Shown here: one piece after another, positions 9,123-18,177 of the stretch
Numbering within the stretch: position 1 is the stretch's first letter
How the letters are laid out: each line of letters starts with the position of its first letter
Source: Gillisella vitis
GTDB lineage: Bacteria > Pseudomonadota > Alphaproteobacteria > Rhizobiales > Rhizobiaceae
Assembly (NCBI RefSeq): GCF_021559775.1
Contig: NZ_CP056047.1
Location: 1,054,001 to 1,118,000 of the forward strand
DNA length: 64,000 nucleotides
Reading direction: 5' to 3'
The notes under the pieces: model-generated
Databases searched by the model: none
What the model was told of the DNA's origin: nothing
What the model saw: the letters and a program-made list of their open reading frames with translations, nothing else
Made by a program: the position numbers and the translations under genes

Positions 9123-9447
9123 CGCTCGGGACGCCAAACCGCGATACATTTTGGCTGGAAATGCTCTAAAGGCAAAGCCTCGGTGTTTACTGTGAATGCC
9201 TCTGCGTGTGCCGATCTATCGAAGAATAATGCGGAAACATGAAAGTTGATCGCGATGGCTGTGTGTAACAGGGGCGAGGCCCTATTTTACGCACATTGTC
9301 ACAACAACACCAGGAAACACCCGGGCGGTGGTGTTCAATACGCCTCCCGACTTGTAATTGGTGGCGTCGTATGCAAAACGCCACGATATAAGCGATGCTT
9401 GACATACAGGCGTATGCGAACCGAAAGCGATTGCCGGTAGCTTCACG
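9123..9447. other. Intergenic region between amiC and mrcA
   Basis: 325 bases with no supported gene. A TTGACA at 9399-9404 is a possible -35 element for mrcA, but no good -10 follows at standard spacing. Nothing else was recognised. Confidence 0.4.
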
Positions 9448-11904
9448 ATGATAAGACTGATTGGATATCTCTTCGGATTGGCTTCCGTTGCCGCGCTTGT
9501 CGCGGCAGCCGCTGCTGCCATCTATCTGACGACCATTACCAAGGATCTACCTGATTACGAGGTATTGAGCCGGTATGCGCCGCCGGTGATGACCCGCGTC
9601 CATGCCGGTAACGGCGCGCTGATTGCCGAATATGCCCATGAACGGCGGCTGTTCATGCCGATCCAGGCCATTCCCGATCGTGTGAAGGCGGCTTTCTTGT
9701 CGGCGGAAGACAAGAATTTCTACACCCATCCCGGTGTCGATATCTGGGGTCTTGGCCGCGCCATCCTGGTGAACTTGCAGAATTTCGGCTCCGGTCGCCG
9801 TCCCGTCGGCGCTTCGACCATCACCCAGCAGGTCGCCAAGAACTTTCTTCTGTCGTCCGACCAGACCATGGACCGCAAGATCAAGGAGGCCATTCTCTCC
9901 TTCCGCATCGAGCAGGCCTATTCCAAGGACAAGATCCTTGAGCTTTATCTGAACGAGATTTTCTTTGGCCTGAATTCCTATGGTATCGCTGCGGCGGCTC
10001 TGACCTATTTCGACAAGCCGGTCACCGAACTGACCATTGCCGAAACCGCTTATCTTGCTTCTCTGCCTAAAGGCCCGGCCAATTACCATCCCTACCGTCA
10101 TACCCAGGCTGCTATCGAGCGCCGAAACTGGGTTATCGACCGGTTGGTGGAAAACGGTTTCGTCAGCCAGGCCGATGGCGACACTGCTAAAAAGGAAGAC
10201 TTGGGCGTCAACCTGCGGCGCGGTGGCGGGAATGTGTTTGCCTCGGATTATTTCTCCGAAGAAGTGCGCCGTCAGATTATCGATAAATACGGCACCAAGT
10301 CCCTTTATGAAGGGGGGCTTTCCGTACGCACCTCGCTCGATCCAGAGCTACAGGTCGCCGCCCGCAAGGCGCTTCAGGATGGTTTGCTGAGCTATGACGA
10401 ACGGCGTGGCTATCGCGGTCCGATCACCCATATCGATATGGGGTCCGATTGGGGCGTGCCGCTGGCCGATGTGGCCAGCCTTGCCGACGTGCCGGAATGG
10501 GAAGTCGCGGTCGTACTCTCTACTTCCAAGACCGAGGTGCAGATCGGTCTGAAACCGGATCGTGACGGCGCGGGCAAAGTCGTGCCGGAGCGTCTGACAG
10601 GCACCATCAAGGCCGACGCCATGGACTGGGCTTATCGATCGGGACGCGGCGACCGCAAGACGGCCAAATCGCCTGACGGTGTCTTGCAGCCCGGTGACGT
10701 GGTCTATGCCGAGAAGATCGGCGCCGATACCTCCACCAATTATCGCCTGCGGCAGCCGCCGAAAGTCCAGGGCGGTTTTGTTGCCATGGACCCGCATACG
10801 GGCCGCGTTCTGGCTCTGGTTGGCGGTTTCTCCTACGCTCAGTCGGAATTCAACCGTGCGACACAGGCCATGCGTCAGCCGGGTTCGTCCTTCAAGCCGT
10901 TTGTTTATGCGGCGGCGCTGGATAGCGGCTATACGCCTGCCTCCGTGGTGCTGGATGCACCGGTGGAATTCGTGTCCGGCGGCGAAGTCTGGCGGCCGCA
11001 AAACGACGGTGGCGGTTCCATTGGTCCGGCAACGCTGCGCTTTGCCATCGAGCATTCGCGCAATCTGATGACGGTGCGTCTGGCCAATGACATGGGCATG
11101 AACCTGGTGGCCGAATATGCCGAGCGCTTCGGCATTTATGATCATATGCAGCCCGTGCTGTCCATGTCTCTCGGGGCAGGGGAAACCACCGTCATGCGCA
11201 TGGTCTCCGCCTATGCGGTGATCGCCAATGGCGGCAAGCAGATCAAGCCGACCCTGATCGACCGGATCCAGGATCGCTACGGCAAGACGATCTTCAAGCA
11301 TGAAGAACGGATTTGCGAAGGCTGCAATGCCGACGAATGGCACAATCAGGATGAGCCGGTTCTGGCCGATAACCGGTTGCAGGTGCTAGACCCGATGACG
11401 TCCTATCAGATCACCTCGATGATGCAGGGCGTCATTCAGCGCGGCACGGCCTATGGCAAGATCAAGCTGGACCGCGACGTGGCGGGCAAGACCGGCACCA
11501 CCAACGACGCGAAGGATACATGGTTCGTCGGCTTCACCCCGAATATCGTCGCCGGTGTTTATATCGGTTACGACAATCCGACCCCGATGGGCCGGGGCGC
11601 GACGGGGGGCTCGATGTCAGCACCTGTATTTAATGAATTCATGCAGACCGCAGTGAAGGGCACACCGCCCAGCAAGTTCAAGGTGCCTGACGGTATGCAG
11701 ATGATTGCCGTCAACCGCAAGACCGGCATGGCGGCGGTCGTGGGCGATCCGGATACGATTGTTGAGGCCTTCAAGCCCGGCACCGGCCCGGCCGACAGCC
11801 TCTCGGTGATCGGCATGGACAGCAATATGCAGCCGGATGAGATCATGAAAAGCTCGCCGCAGGTCAACCAGGCCGTTCAGTCCGGGACGCCCGGCCTGTT
11901 TTAA
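9448..11904 (+). CDS. mrcA: Penicillin-binding protein 1A (bifunctional transglycosylase/transpeptidase)
   Basis: Class A PBP that polymerises lipid II and cross-links the glycan strands; anchored in the inner membrane and 818 residues long. One N-terminal transmembrane helix (about 4-28) precedes the GT51 domain with catalytic Glu87 in SAEDKNFYTHPG. An OB-like insert (about 320-420) typical of PBP1A follows. The transpeptidase domain has SSFK (nucleophile Ser480), SRN (537-539) and KTGTT (Lys681). All catalytic motifs are intact. The start at 9448 opens directly into the membrane anchor. Confidence 0.96.
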   Translation: MIRLIGYLFGLASVAALVAAAAAAIYLTTITKDLPDYEVLSRYAPPVMTRVHAGNGALIAEYAHERRLFMPIQAIPDRVKAAFLSAEDKNFYTHPGVDIWGLGRAILVNLQNFGSGRRPVGASTITQQVAKNFLLSSDQTMDRKIKEAILSFRIEQAYSKDKILELYLNEIFFGLNSYGIAAAALTYFDKPVTELTIAETAYLASLPKGPANYHPYRHTQAAIERRNWVIDRLVENGFVSQADGDTAKKEDLGVNLRRGGGNVFASDYFSEEVRRQIIDKYGTKSLYEGGLSVRTSLDPELQVAARKALQDGLLSYDERRGYRGPITHIDMGSDWGVPLADVASLADVPEWEVAVVLSTSKTEVQIGLKPDRDGAGKVVPERLTGTIKADAMDWAYRSGRGDRKTAKSPDGVLQPGDVVYAEKIGADTSTNYRLRQPPKVQGGFVAMDPHTGRVLALVGGFSYAQSEFNRATQAMRQPGSSFKPFVYAAALDSGYTPASVVLDAPVEFVSGGEVWRPQNDGGGSIGPATLRFAIEHSRNLMTVRLANDMGMNLVAEYAERFGIYDHMQPVLSMSLGAGETTVMRMVSAYAVIANGGKQIKPTLIDRIQDRYGKTIFKHEERICEGCNADEWHNQDEPVLADNRLQVLDPMTSYQITSMMQGVIQRGTAYGKIKLDRDVAGKTGTTNDAKDTWFVGFTPNIVAGVYIGYDNPTPMGRGATGGSMSAPVFNEFMQTAVKGTPPSKFKVPDGMQMIAVNRKTGMAAVVGDPDTIVEAFKPGTGPADSLSVIGMDSNMQPDEIMKSSPQVNQAVQSGTPGLF

Positions 11905-11926
11905 CAGAACGATCAAGCTTGTCGCC

Positions 11927-11953
11927 ATGCCCCGGACTTTACTTCCGGGGCAT
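11927..11953 (+). terminator. GC-rich hairpin downstream of mrcA
   Basis: A 9-bp perfect stem, ATGCCCCGG (11927-11935) with CCGGGGCAT (11945-11953), lies between mrcA and prfB. No T-run follows, so it may be a weak terminator or a processing element. Confidence 0.45.
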
Positions 11954-12008
11954 CGGCAATTATGGACCGGGCACGATATCGAAAAACAAGATTCCGAGAA
12001 AAGGACCC

Positions 12009-13137
12009 ATGCGTAACGAAATCGAAAATGTCGTCGACGAAATCAAGCAGGCCATAAGCCTGCTGAGGAGGCATCTTTGACTGGGATCAGGCGGTAAGAC
12101 GACTGGACTGGTTGAACAACAAGGCAGAGGACCCCAACCTCTGGAACGACGCGGCTGAGGCCCAAAAGCTGATGCGCGAGCGCCAGCAGTTGGAAGACAG
12201 CATTGCCGGCGTGCGCCGTCTCGAACAGCAGATGAAAGATAATATCGAGCTGATCGAGATGGGTGAGGAAGAGGGCGACGAGAGCATCGTCAAGGAGGCC
12301 GAGGAAGGCCTGAAAGCCCTCAAGGCCGAATCCGGTAAATTGCAGGTCGAAGCCATGCTGTCGGGTGAAGCCGATGGCAATGACACCTATGTCGAAGTGC
12401 ATTCAGGTGCTGGCGGCACGGAAAGCCAGGACTGGGCCAACATGCTGTTGCGCATGTATACCCGCTGGGCTGAGCGCAGTGGCTTCAAGGTAGAATTGCT
12501 GGAAGTGCATGACGGCGAAGAAGCTGGCATCAAGTCGGCCACCATCCTGGTCAAGGGCCATAATGCTTATGGCTGGATGAAGACCGAATCGGGCGTGCAT
12601 CGCCTGGTGCGCATTTCGCCCTATGACAGCAATGCACGGCGCCATACATCGTTTTCCTCCATTTGGGTCTATCCGGTGGTGGATGATTCGATCCAGATCG
12701 ACATCAACGAAAGCGATTGCCGTATCGATACCTATCGCTCCTCTGGTGCGGGCGGTCAGCACGTCAACACCACGGACTCGGCGGTGCGAATCACCCATAT
12801 TCCAAGCGGTATTGCAGTCTCCTGCCAGCAGGAACGGTCGCAGCACAAGAACAAGGCCAAGGCCTGGGACATGCTGCGCGCCCGTCTCTACGAAGTCGAG
12901 CTGAAGAAACGCGAGGAAGCCGCCAATGCCGAGGCAGCGTCCAAGACTGATATCGGTTGGGGTCACCAGATTCGCTCCTACGTGTTGCAGCCCTATCAGT
13001 TGGTCAAGGATCTGCGCACTGGTGTCGAAAGCACGGCGCCCGACGACGTCCTGAACGGCGACATCAGCCCCTTCATGGAGGCCGCTCTCGCCCATCGCAT
13101 CAGCGGCAGCGCCGATGCTGTTTCCGATATCGACTGA
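12009..13137 (+). CDS. prfB: Peptide chain release factor 2, expressed by programmed +1 frameshift
   Basis: RF2 recognises UGA and UAA stop codons and releases the peptide. The gene opens at ATG 12009 ([12 protein letters not shown]), reads 23 codons and meets an in-frame TGA at 12078-12080. The remaining 352 codons lie in the +1 frame from 12079 ([11 protein letters not shown]), giving 375 residues. The recoding site is the classical one. The catalytic GGQ is at residues 248-250. The stop-codon recognition tripeptide reads SPY (203-205) instead of the SPF of E. coli RF2. The protein is otherwise full length. The ribosome binding site is AAGGA before the ATG at 12009. It lies between mrcA and pyrF and ends before a strong terminator. 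Confidence 0.96.
12066..12081 (+). promoter_or_regulatory. RF2 programmed frameshift site
   Basis: An internal Shine-Dalgarno AGGAGG (12066-12071), three bases, then CTTTGAC (12075-12081). The ribosome slips +1 on CTT at the in-frame TGA when RF2 is scarce, so RF2 controls its own synthesis. Spacing and slippery codon match the well-known E. coli prfB element. Confidence 0.95.
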
Positions 13138-13192
13138 TGTCTGGCCATGTTCTGCGGTTCTTGTGCCGCGCCTGTTGCACGCAGTGAAATGC

Positions 13193-13226
13193 AAACCGTC
13201 TGAGCTTCTGTTCAGGCGGTTTTTTT
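13193..13226 (+). terminator. Intrinsic terminator after prfB
   Basis: An 11-bp stem (13193-13203 with 13212-13222, one G-T pair), an 8-base loop and a run of seven T. It is the clear end of the prfB transcript and lies about 40 bases before pyrF. Confidence 0.88.
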
Positions 13227-13267
13227 GTATAATGATTGTCGGATCGTGAGCAAAAGGAAAGCACCTC

Positions 13268-14167
13268 ATGCCGACATGGACTGAAATCGTCAAAGCCAAT
13301 GTCGAGCATTATGGCGATCTGGTCGCTGGAATTGATCCATCGCTGGGCGATGTTCCCGCCGTCTTCGAGAATGGCAATGGATGCTGGATCGAAGACTATG
13401 TGGACTTTCTTCTCGACACGATCGAGGGGCATGTCGGCTTCGTCAAGTTCCAGTCGGCTTATTTCGAGGCTCGCGGCATCAACGGCTTGAAGGCTCTGTC
13501 TATGGGTATGGCACGAGCGCGGGCGTCGGGCATTGGCGTTATCCTCGATGCAAAGCGTGGCGATATCGGCGCAACGGCGTCAGCCTATGCGAGGGCTTAT
13601 CTGGTTCCCGGCGCTGAAGGGGGAAGCGGTGACTTCGAGGCGGATTGCCTGACCGTCAATCCGCTGATGGGACCCGACACGCTTGCGCCCTTTGTCGAGG
13701 CCGCGCAGGCGCATGGCAAAGGCCTGTTTGTCCTCTGCCGCACGTCCAATCCGGGCGCAGGCTGGCTACAGGACAAGATGACGGGCAACCAGCTTATTTC
13801 GGACCGGCTGGCGGGGCTGATTGGTGGTTTTATACCTGACACGATTGAGGACGGTGATCTCAGTGCCATTGGGGCGGTCATCGGTGCTACGGTTCCTGCC
13901 GAAGGCCGTCGCCTTAGACAATTTATGCCCCGTTCGATCATTCTTGCACCGGGATTGGGTGCGCAAGGCGCTGATCCGCTGGCCATCCACTCCTTGCGTG
14001 GAACCGTACCCGGTGACTTGCTGGTCCCCGTGTCTCGTGGCCTGACGAAGGTTGAAGACAGAAGCCTTTCCCTGGGGGCGTATGCCGAGTTGATCCTCGG
14101 CAGGCTGGACAGTTTCAAGCAGTCCATTGCCTATGATTACAGCCGGCCAAGGAGCAGAGCGGTCTGA
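13268..14167 (+). CDS. pyrF: Orotidine 5'-phosphate decarboxylase, type 2
   Basis: Decarboxylates OMP to UMP in the last step of pyrimidine synthesis. The 299 residues fit the longer type 2 family (PyrF of the mycobacterial/myxobacterial kind) and not the roughly 230-residue E. coli type. Signature DAKRGDIGATA (about 96-106) holds the catalytic Asp-Lys-Asp set. GIDPS near residue 23 and PVSRGL near the C-terminus bind the ring and phosphate. The start at 13268 has AAGGAAA 7 nt upstream. It follows the prfB terminator, so it has its own promoter or relies on read-through. Confidence 0.88.
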   Translation: MPTWTEIVKANVEHYGDLVAGIDPSLGDVPAVFENGNGCWIEDYVDFLLDTIEGHVGFVKFQSAYFEARGINGLKALSMGMARARASGIGVILDAKRGDIGATASAYARAYLVPGAEGGSGDFEADCLTVNPLMGPDTLAPFVEAAQAHGKGLFVLCRTSNPGAGWLQDKMTGNQLISDRLAGLIGGFIPDTIEDGDLSAIGAVIGATVPAEGRRLRQFMPRSIILAPGLGAQGADPLAIHSLRGTVPGDLLVPVSRGLTKVEDRSLSLGAYAELILGRLDSFKQSIAYDYSRPRSRAV

Positions 14168-14173
14168 TTGCGC

Positions 14174-14719
14174 TCAGTGGCTTTCACGCTCGACCTGGAT
14201 TTCGCCGAATTCATCGACCACCACCGTCCAGCTCTCCGGATCGTTCGAGCGGGCGTCTTGCTTCAGATAGACCATTGCCGAAAGGCCAAAGCCGCGATTA
14301 ACCCCGGAGGGATCTTCGCTGCGAATATCGGTGACATAGGCATGCAGATCGGTGATTTCCTGCAATTCCACGGTGTCGATAATCTGTGGCCCTTGATCGG
14401 TAACGGAAATCTGGCTGAGGAAAACCTTGGCGGTGCGATCCGGCTGGCGCAGGGCGTAGAGCCGGTAATAGCCGCGCCGTGTCCCATCCTTACTTGCGTC
14501 GATGACGCCGGGGCTTTTGACGATGCCGGTGCTGTTTGCCGTGCCGGGATCCTCCCAATAGCCACCGCTGATCAGGAATGTCACGGCGGGCGGCACCGTT
14601 TCGGCTTCCTGTGCCAAAGCAATGCTGTTCGTGAACAAAAAGGGGAGGGTGCAGACCATCAGTGCCACGGCAAAAGCGGTGGCGGATGCTGAAAAATCCA
14701 GGCGTCCCTTCATCTGCAT
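14174..14719 (-). CDS. Exported protein of unknown function
   Basis: 181 residues; I do not recognise the family. It starts MQMKGRLDF with a signal peptide whose hydrophobic core is about residues 14-34 and whose cleavage is probably after ALA near 37. The mature part is mixed alpha/beta without cysteines and has no known catalytic motif. The start at 14719 has GGAG 7 nt upstream; a 12-codon longer reading is possible. The C-terminus is charged (ERESH). It is tail-to-tail with pyrF (6 nt apart) and 42 nt downstream of nadK on the same strand, so probably co-transcribed with nadK. Likely periplasmic. Confidence 0.7.
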   Translation of the reverse strand: MQMKGRLDFSASATAFAVALMVCTLPFLFTNSIALAQEAETVPPAVTFLISGGYWEDPGTANSTGIVKSPGVIDASKDGTRRGYYRLYALRQPDRTAKVFLSQISVTDQGPQIIDTVELQEITDLHAYVTDIRSEDPSGVNRGFGLSAMVYLKQDARSNDPESWTVVVDEFGEIQVERESH

Positions 14720-14761
14720 CGGTTCACTCCGGCTTACGCCCTTTGTGCTGCACAATATGTT

Positions 14762-15535
14762 TCAATTGGCAAATTGCTCGGCGAGGATTCGTTCCGACCA
14801 GGAATGATCGGGGTCCGACAAGATCCGCGCAGTAATATCCTTGGCCTGTTCGATCTGGACGGTGAGCACCGACTTGACCTCGATATTGTCGGCGACGGCA
14901 TTCACCGGTCGCTTTCGCTCCTCCAAAACCTCGATCATCACTGTGACCCGGTCGGGAAGCAAGGCGCCACGCCAGCGCCGGGGCCGAAACGGGCAGACGG
15001 GGGTAAGTGCCAGGAGAGGCGCATCGAGCGGCAGAATCGGGCCGTGGGCGGAAAGATTATAGGCGGTGGAGCCGACCGGTGTCGCCACCATCAGCCCATC
15101 GCAGATCAGCTCATCAAGGCGCTCTTGCCCGTCGATCAGTACCCTCAGTTTCGCCGCCTGATAGGACTGCCGCAGCAACGACACCTCGTTGATGGCAAGC
15201 GCCACGGTTTGCGTGCCGTCTTCGCTGAGTGCGGTCATTTTCAGGGGATGAAAATCATTCTCGGTAGCGATGGCGATTCGCTCCGGCAGGTCTTCCACCC
15301 GGTAATCATTCATCAGGAAGCCGACGCTGCCCCTGTTCATGCCATAGATCAGCCGCCCAGAATTCATCGTGTCATGCAGGTTTTGCAGCATGAAGCCATC
15401 GCCGCCCAGCACGACCAGCACATCAGCCTCTTCGGGTGGCGTGTATCCGTAGGTGCGAATCAGCTCTTCGCGGGATGCAAGCGCCTCCGGGGTGTTCGTT
15501 GCGACGAAAGAAAGCGACCGGAAGGAACGCGCCAT
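14762..15535 (-). CDS. nadK: NAD kinase
   Basis: Phosphorylates NAD to NADP; cytoplasmic, 257 residues, normal for rhizobial NadK. Diagnostic motifs are GGDG (44-47) with catalytic Asp46, the INEVSLLRQ substrate motif around residue 120, and the glycine-rich DGLMVATPVGSTAYN around 150-165. The ATG at 15535 (MARSFRSLSF) was chosen over a longer reading from 15583 because homologs begin here and an AGG lies about 9 nt upstream. The unknown exported protein gene follows it. Confidence 0.94.
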   Translation of the reverse strand: MARSFRSLSFVATNTPEALASREELIRTYGYTPPEEADVLVVLGGDGFMLQNLHDTMNSGRLIYGMNRGSVGFLMNDYRVEDLPERIAIATENDFHPLKMTALSEDGTQTVALAINEVSLLRQSYQAAKLRVLIDGQERLDELICDGLMVATPVGSTAYNLSAHGPILPLDAPLLALTPVCPFRPRRWRGALLPDRVTVMIEVLEERKRPVNAVADNIEVKSVLTVQIEQAKDITARILSDPDHSWSERILAEQFAN

Positions 15536-15776
15536 GCGAAAAAACCTGTTGGAAAGGGCCTTCTTCGTACATGATAAACTCACCCTGCGCCAAGTTTTTT
15601 CGCGTTGTTAAAACCCTGGAAATCCGGGTTGCGGACGGGGAACGCGATGGATCTCCTTGAGGAGACGCGGCAGTTCTAAACCAGACCCAGCCAGATCTGG
15701 CTTGAGCCATCCTGCATCACGCTTTTTCATCATAGCCTCTTTACAGCGCGGAAAAATCTGGTAGTCAGACGCCACT

Positions 15777-15852
<76 letters not shown>

Positions 15853-15916
15853 TTCTTTCACAACAATTCCATCGTTTGAGCTGCCGATCCTAGGATCGGC
15901 GCAGCTGCGGCTTTCT

Positions 15917-16066
15917 TCAAAGCCCGCCGGGTGCGATAAACGCGAAATAAGCCCAGGTGAGCGCGAAAGCCGCGACAATACAGAGAACAACCACCAGTTT
16001 GCGCAGTCCCGGGCGCGGTTGCTTCGGCGGTACGGGTTTTCTGAATTTTATGACATTGTCGCTCAT
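15917..16066 (-). CDS. Small single-pass membrane protein, 49 residues
   Basis: A short gene with a near-perfect Shine-Dalgarno (AGGAGG about 5 nt before the ATG at 16066). The product starts MSDNVIKFRKPVPPKQPR, a basic, proline-rich cytoplasmic tail. One transmembrane helix (about residues 23-45, LVVVLCIVAAFALTW) and a short C-terminus ending PGGL follow. I recognise no function. The clear ribosome binding site, start and membrane topology argue for a real gene. It faces tRNA-Thr tail-on. Confidence 0.72.
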   Translation of the reverse strand: MSDNVIKFRKPVPPKQPRPGLRKLVVVLCIVAAFALTWAYFAFIAPGGL

Positions 16067-16289
16067 GGGTGCCTCCTCTCATGGGCTATGATTCAGCCAT
16101 GCATGATCGGCGGCATTTATTTCACGCAAAGCTTGCGGCATGGTTACGATGGACCAGAAAATCAGCGGACCGGGAATCGGTGGATGTGACAGTCGGTGAC
16201 GGCCATGAACGGGATGGCATCGCCTGGCCACGGATACAAAGAAATCCCCGCCGCTTCACAATGCGCCGGGGATTATTCAAAGATATTTG

Positions 16290-16481
16290 TCAGGCCATTC
16301 CGGCAGGATCACCAATTGGCAGCAAAGGCGGGCTCGGCACCGGATCATTCGGATTTTTGGTGTCGCCCTGATCCTGGATTGGCGGTTTTACCGCTCCATC
16401 CTGCTTACGGTCTGGAATACCGGGCGTACCCTGCGGGCCGCGTGGTGCGCCATCTGGTCTTTCGGGAATTGTGGTTGGCAT
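16290..16481 (-). CDS. Small proline-rich protein, 63 residues
   Basis: Opens at ATG 16481 (MPTTIPERPDGAPRGP) with a textbook AAGGAGG box 6 nt upstream. The product is rich in Pro, Gly, Asp and Gln, with no cysteine and no hydrophobic segment, so probably a disordered soluble peptide. It ends LPIGDPAGMA. A longer reading from 16640 lacks a ribosome binding site. Function unknown. The strength of the translation signal is the main evidence for a gene. Confidence 0.62.
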   Translation of the reverse strand: MPTTIPERPDGAPRGPQGTPGIPDRKQDGAVKPPIQDQGDTKNPNDPVPSPPLLPIGDPAGMA

Positions 16482-16721
16482 GGTTATCCTCCTTCTTGTG
16501 TTCATAAGGACAACCATAGGGCTGGGCATTGGTTCCGAAGATTTTGTCGTCTCGCCAAATGTCAAACTTACCACGATGCTATCAGCATGCAGTATTGGCG
16601 TATGACCGGGCGGGAATGATGGGCGATGCCTCGGAGGCACTATTCTCTGGGATGCATTCCTGAAAAGACTTGGGATATCGTCGGTTCCGAGGTCGAGGAC
16701 AGGGGAACCGACGCTCTGATG

Positions 16722-17603
16722 TTAGCTTTGGCGCAGCAGGAATTGGCGCGAGGCATAGAGGGCGATAGCCGCCGCATTTGACACGTTCAGCGATTTGATT
16801 TCACCGGGCATGTCGAGCCGCGCCAGTGCGTTGACCGTGTCACGGGTCTTTTGGCGCAGGCCCTTGCCTTCGGAACCAAGCACCAACGCCAGCTTGTCAC
16901 CACTGAATGTCTCTTCCAGCGGGCGTGGCCCTTCCGAATCGAGCCCGATGGACACGAAACCGAGCTTGTGCAATTCGCCCAGCGCCTCGGCGAGATTGGT
17001 GATCTGGATATAAGGGATCAATTCCAGCGCACCGGAGGCTGATTTTGCGAGTACACCCGATTCGGTTGGGCTGTGGCGCATGGTGGTGATCACTGCGCCA
17101 GCACCGAAGGCGACGGCGGTGCGCATGATTGCCCCGACATTATGCGGATCAGTCACCTGGTCGAGCACCAGCAACAGCGGGCTTTCCTTCAGCGCTTCAA
17201 GACGGCGAGGCGGCAGTGGCCGGGTCTCCAGCATGACGCCCTGATGAATGGCTTCCGGCCCCAGATGCTTGTCGAGATCCTGCGGCGTGACGATTTCCAC
17301 AGGAAAGGGCAGGGCATCGACCGGGCCGATTTCCAGCCGTACAAGCGCATTCTGGGTCAGTGACAGCTTGATCGGCTTGCGTTCGGGATTGTTGAGGGCG
17401 GCGCGCACCGTGTGCAGGCCATATAAAAATACCTGGTCGGGGGCGATCGGCGGCGGTGTCCAATCGGCGTTGGACTTGCGCCGTTTTTGCGGTTGCGGGG
17501 TGGGAATCTCGCCGCGCTCACGCTTTGCATCCCGCACCTGACGGCGCAAAGTTGCATAGTGGCTGTCGCGGTCGGACGTGTCGTTTGGGTTATCTTTGCT
17601 CAT
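16722..17603 (-). CDS. rlmB: 23S rRNA 2'-O-methyltransferase, SpoU/TrmH family (RlmB-type)
   Basis: SPOUT-class enzyme predicted to methylate the 2'-O of G2251 in 23S rRNA. 293 residues: a basic disordered N-terminus (1-50, with QKRRKSNADW), a substrate-binding domain beginning FLYGLHTVRAAL (about 59-70), then the knotted SPOUT domain. That domain has motif 1 (TDPHNVGAIMRTA), motif 2 (LVLGSEGKGLRQ) and motif 3 (IKSLNVSNAAAIALY). Residues of all three motifs are intact. The start at 17603 has AAGG upstream. It is divergent from the tRNA-Tyr/tRNA-Gly pair, a usual neighbour in Rhizobiaceae. Confidence 0.9.
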   Translation of the reverse strand: MSKDNPNDTSDRDSHYATLRRQVRDAKRERGEIPTPQPQKRRKSNADWTPPPIAPDQVFLYGLHTVRAALNNPERKPIKLSLTQNALVRLEIGPVDALPFPVEIVTPQDLDKHLGPEAIHQGVMLETRPLPPRRLEALKESPLLLVLDQVTDPHNVGAIMRTAVAFGAGAVITTMRHSPTESGVLAKSASGALELIPYIQITNLAEALGELHKLGFVSIGLDSEGPRPLEETFSGDKLALVLGSEGKGLRQKTRDTVNALARLDMPGEIKSLNVSNAAAIALYASRQFLLRQS

Positions 17604-17821
17604 GGCGCCTTATAGCGGGCTTGCGTGCCAGGGGATAGAGACCCCGGGTTTGCCGGGATGCCTGAACGAGGAAAAAACATGAAAATTTTCCGTCTAAGGC
17701 GTGTTGACATCTCCGTTTCGGGCCGTCATATAGCCGCCACGGAACGCGGTGAGCCAAGCTTGAAAGCGAAGTTCGACGCTCCGGGATAGTAAGCTTGGTT
17801 GCTTGATCCGGTCGAAATACT

Positions 17822-17906
17822 GGAGGGATGCCCGAGTGGTTAAAGGGGACGGACTGTAAATCCGTTGGCTCAGCCTACGTTGGTTCAAATCCAACTCCCT
17901 CCACCA
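17822..17906 (+). tRNA. tRNA-Tyr (anticodon GTA)
   Basis: 85 nt with a class II long variable arm and encoded CCA. Acceptor GGAGGGA pairs with TCCCTCC, and the anticodon loop CTGTAAA gives GTA. It is followed 25 nt later by tRNA-Gly. Confidence 0.95.
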
Positions 17907-17931
17907 TTTCGCACCTGGATCTAAAACCGCC

Positions 17932-18005
17932 GCGGGTATAGCTCAATGGTAGAGCAGCAGCCTTCCAAGCTGAATACGCGGGTTCGATTCCCGCTACCCG
18001 CTCCA
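17932..18005 (+). tRNA. tRNA-Gly (anticodon TCC); integration target
   Basis: A 74-nt cloverleaf with encoded CCA. Acceptor GCGGGTA pairs with TACCCGC, and the anticodon loop CTTCCAA gives TCC. Its last 20 bases (17986-18005) recur with one change at 19063-19082, marking it as the attachment site of the small insertion that follows. Confidence 0.95.
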
Positions 18006-18094
18006 ACTCCTCATCTCTTAACAGATCAGAAAGCCTCAAAAGGCCAGGAAATGCGGGTGTTTTCGAACCCCGGCTGTCTCACGGTGTCGCTCAG

Positions 18095-18105
18095 GATACC
18101 GTCAC
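18095..18105 (+). repeat. GATACCGTCAC repeat, left copy
   Basis: An 11-bp motif 90 bp inside the left boundary. With the degenerate ACGGTGTC at 18082-18089 it can form a short hairpin. The same motif occurs inverted near the right boundary, a pattern expected of integrase arm-type sites. Confidence 0.5.
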
Positions 18106-18177
18106 AGCACAAGATTTTGTCGGTATTCCTGTTCGCTGACATCCTTGGTTGAAGAAGTCGGATACATGGAGTGGTGA

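Noticed and set aside
12112..13137. prfB as a simple gene starting at the internal TTG, or as a frameshifted pseudogene
   Set aside because: The upstream 23 codons, internal Shine-Dalgarno and CTTTGAC make the programmed frameshift the better explanation.
16069..16640. Plus-strand frames of 100-110 codons over the small minus-strand genes
   Set aside because: None has a convincing ribosome binding site, while the minus-strand 49- and 63-codon genes have near-perfect ones.
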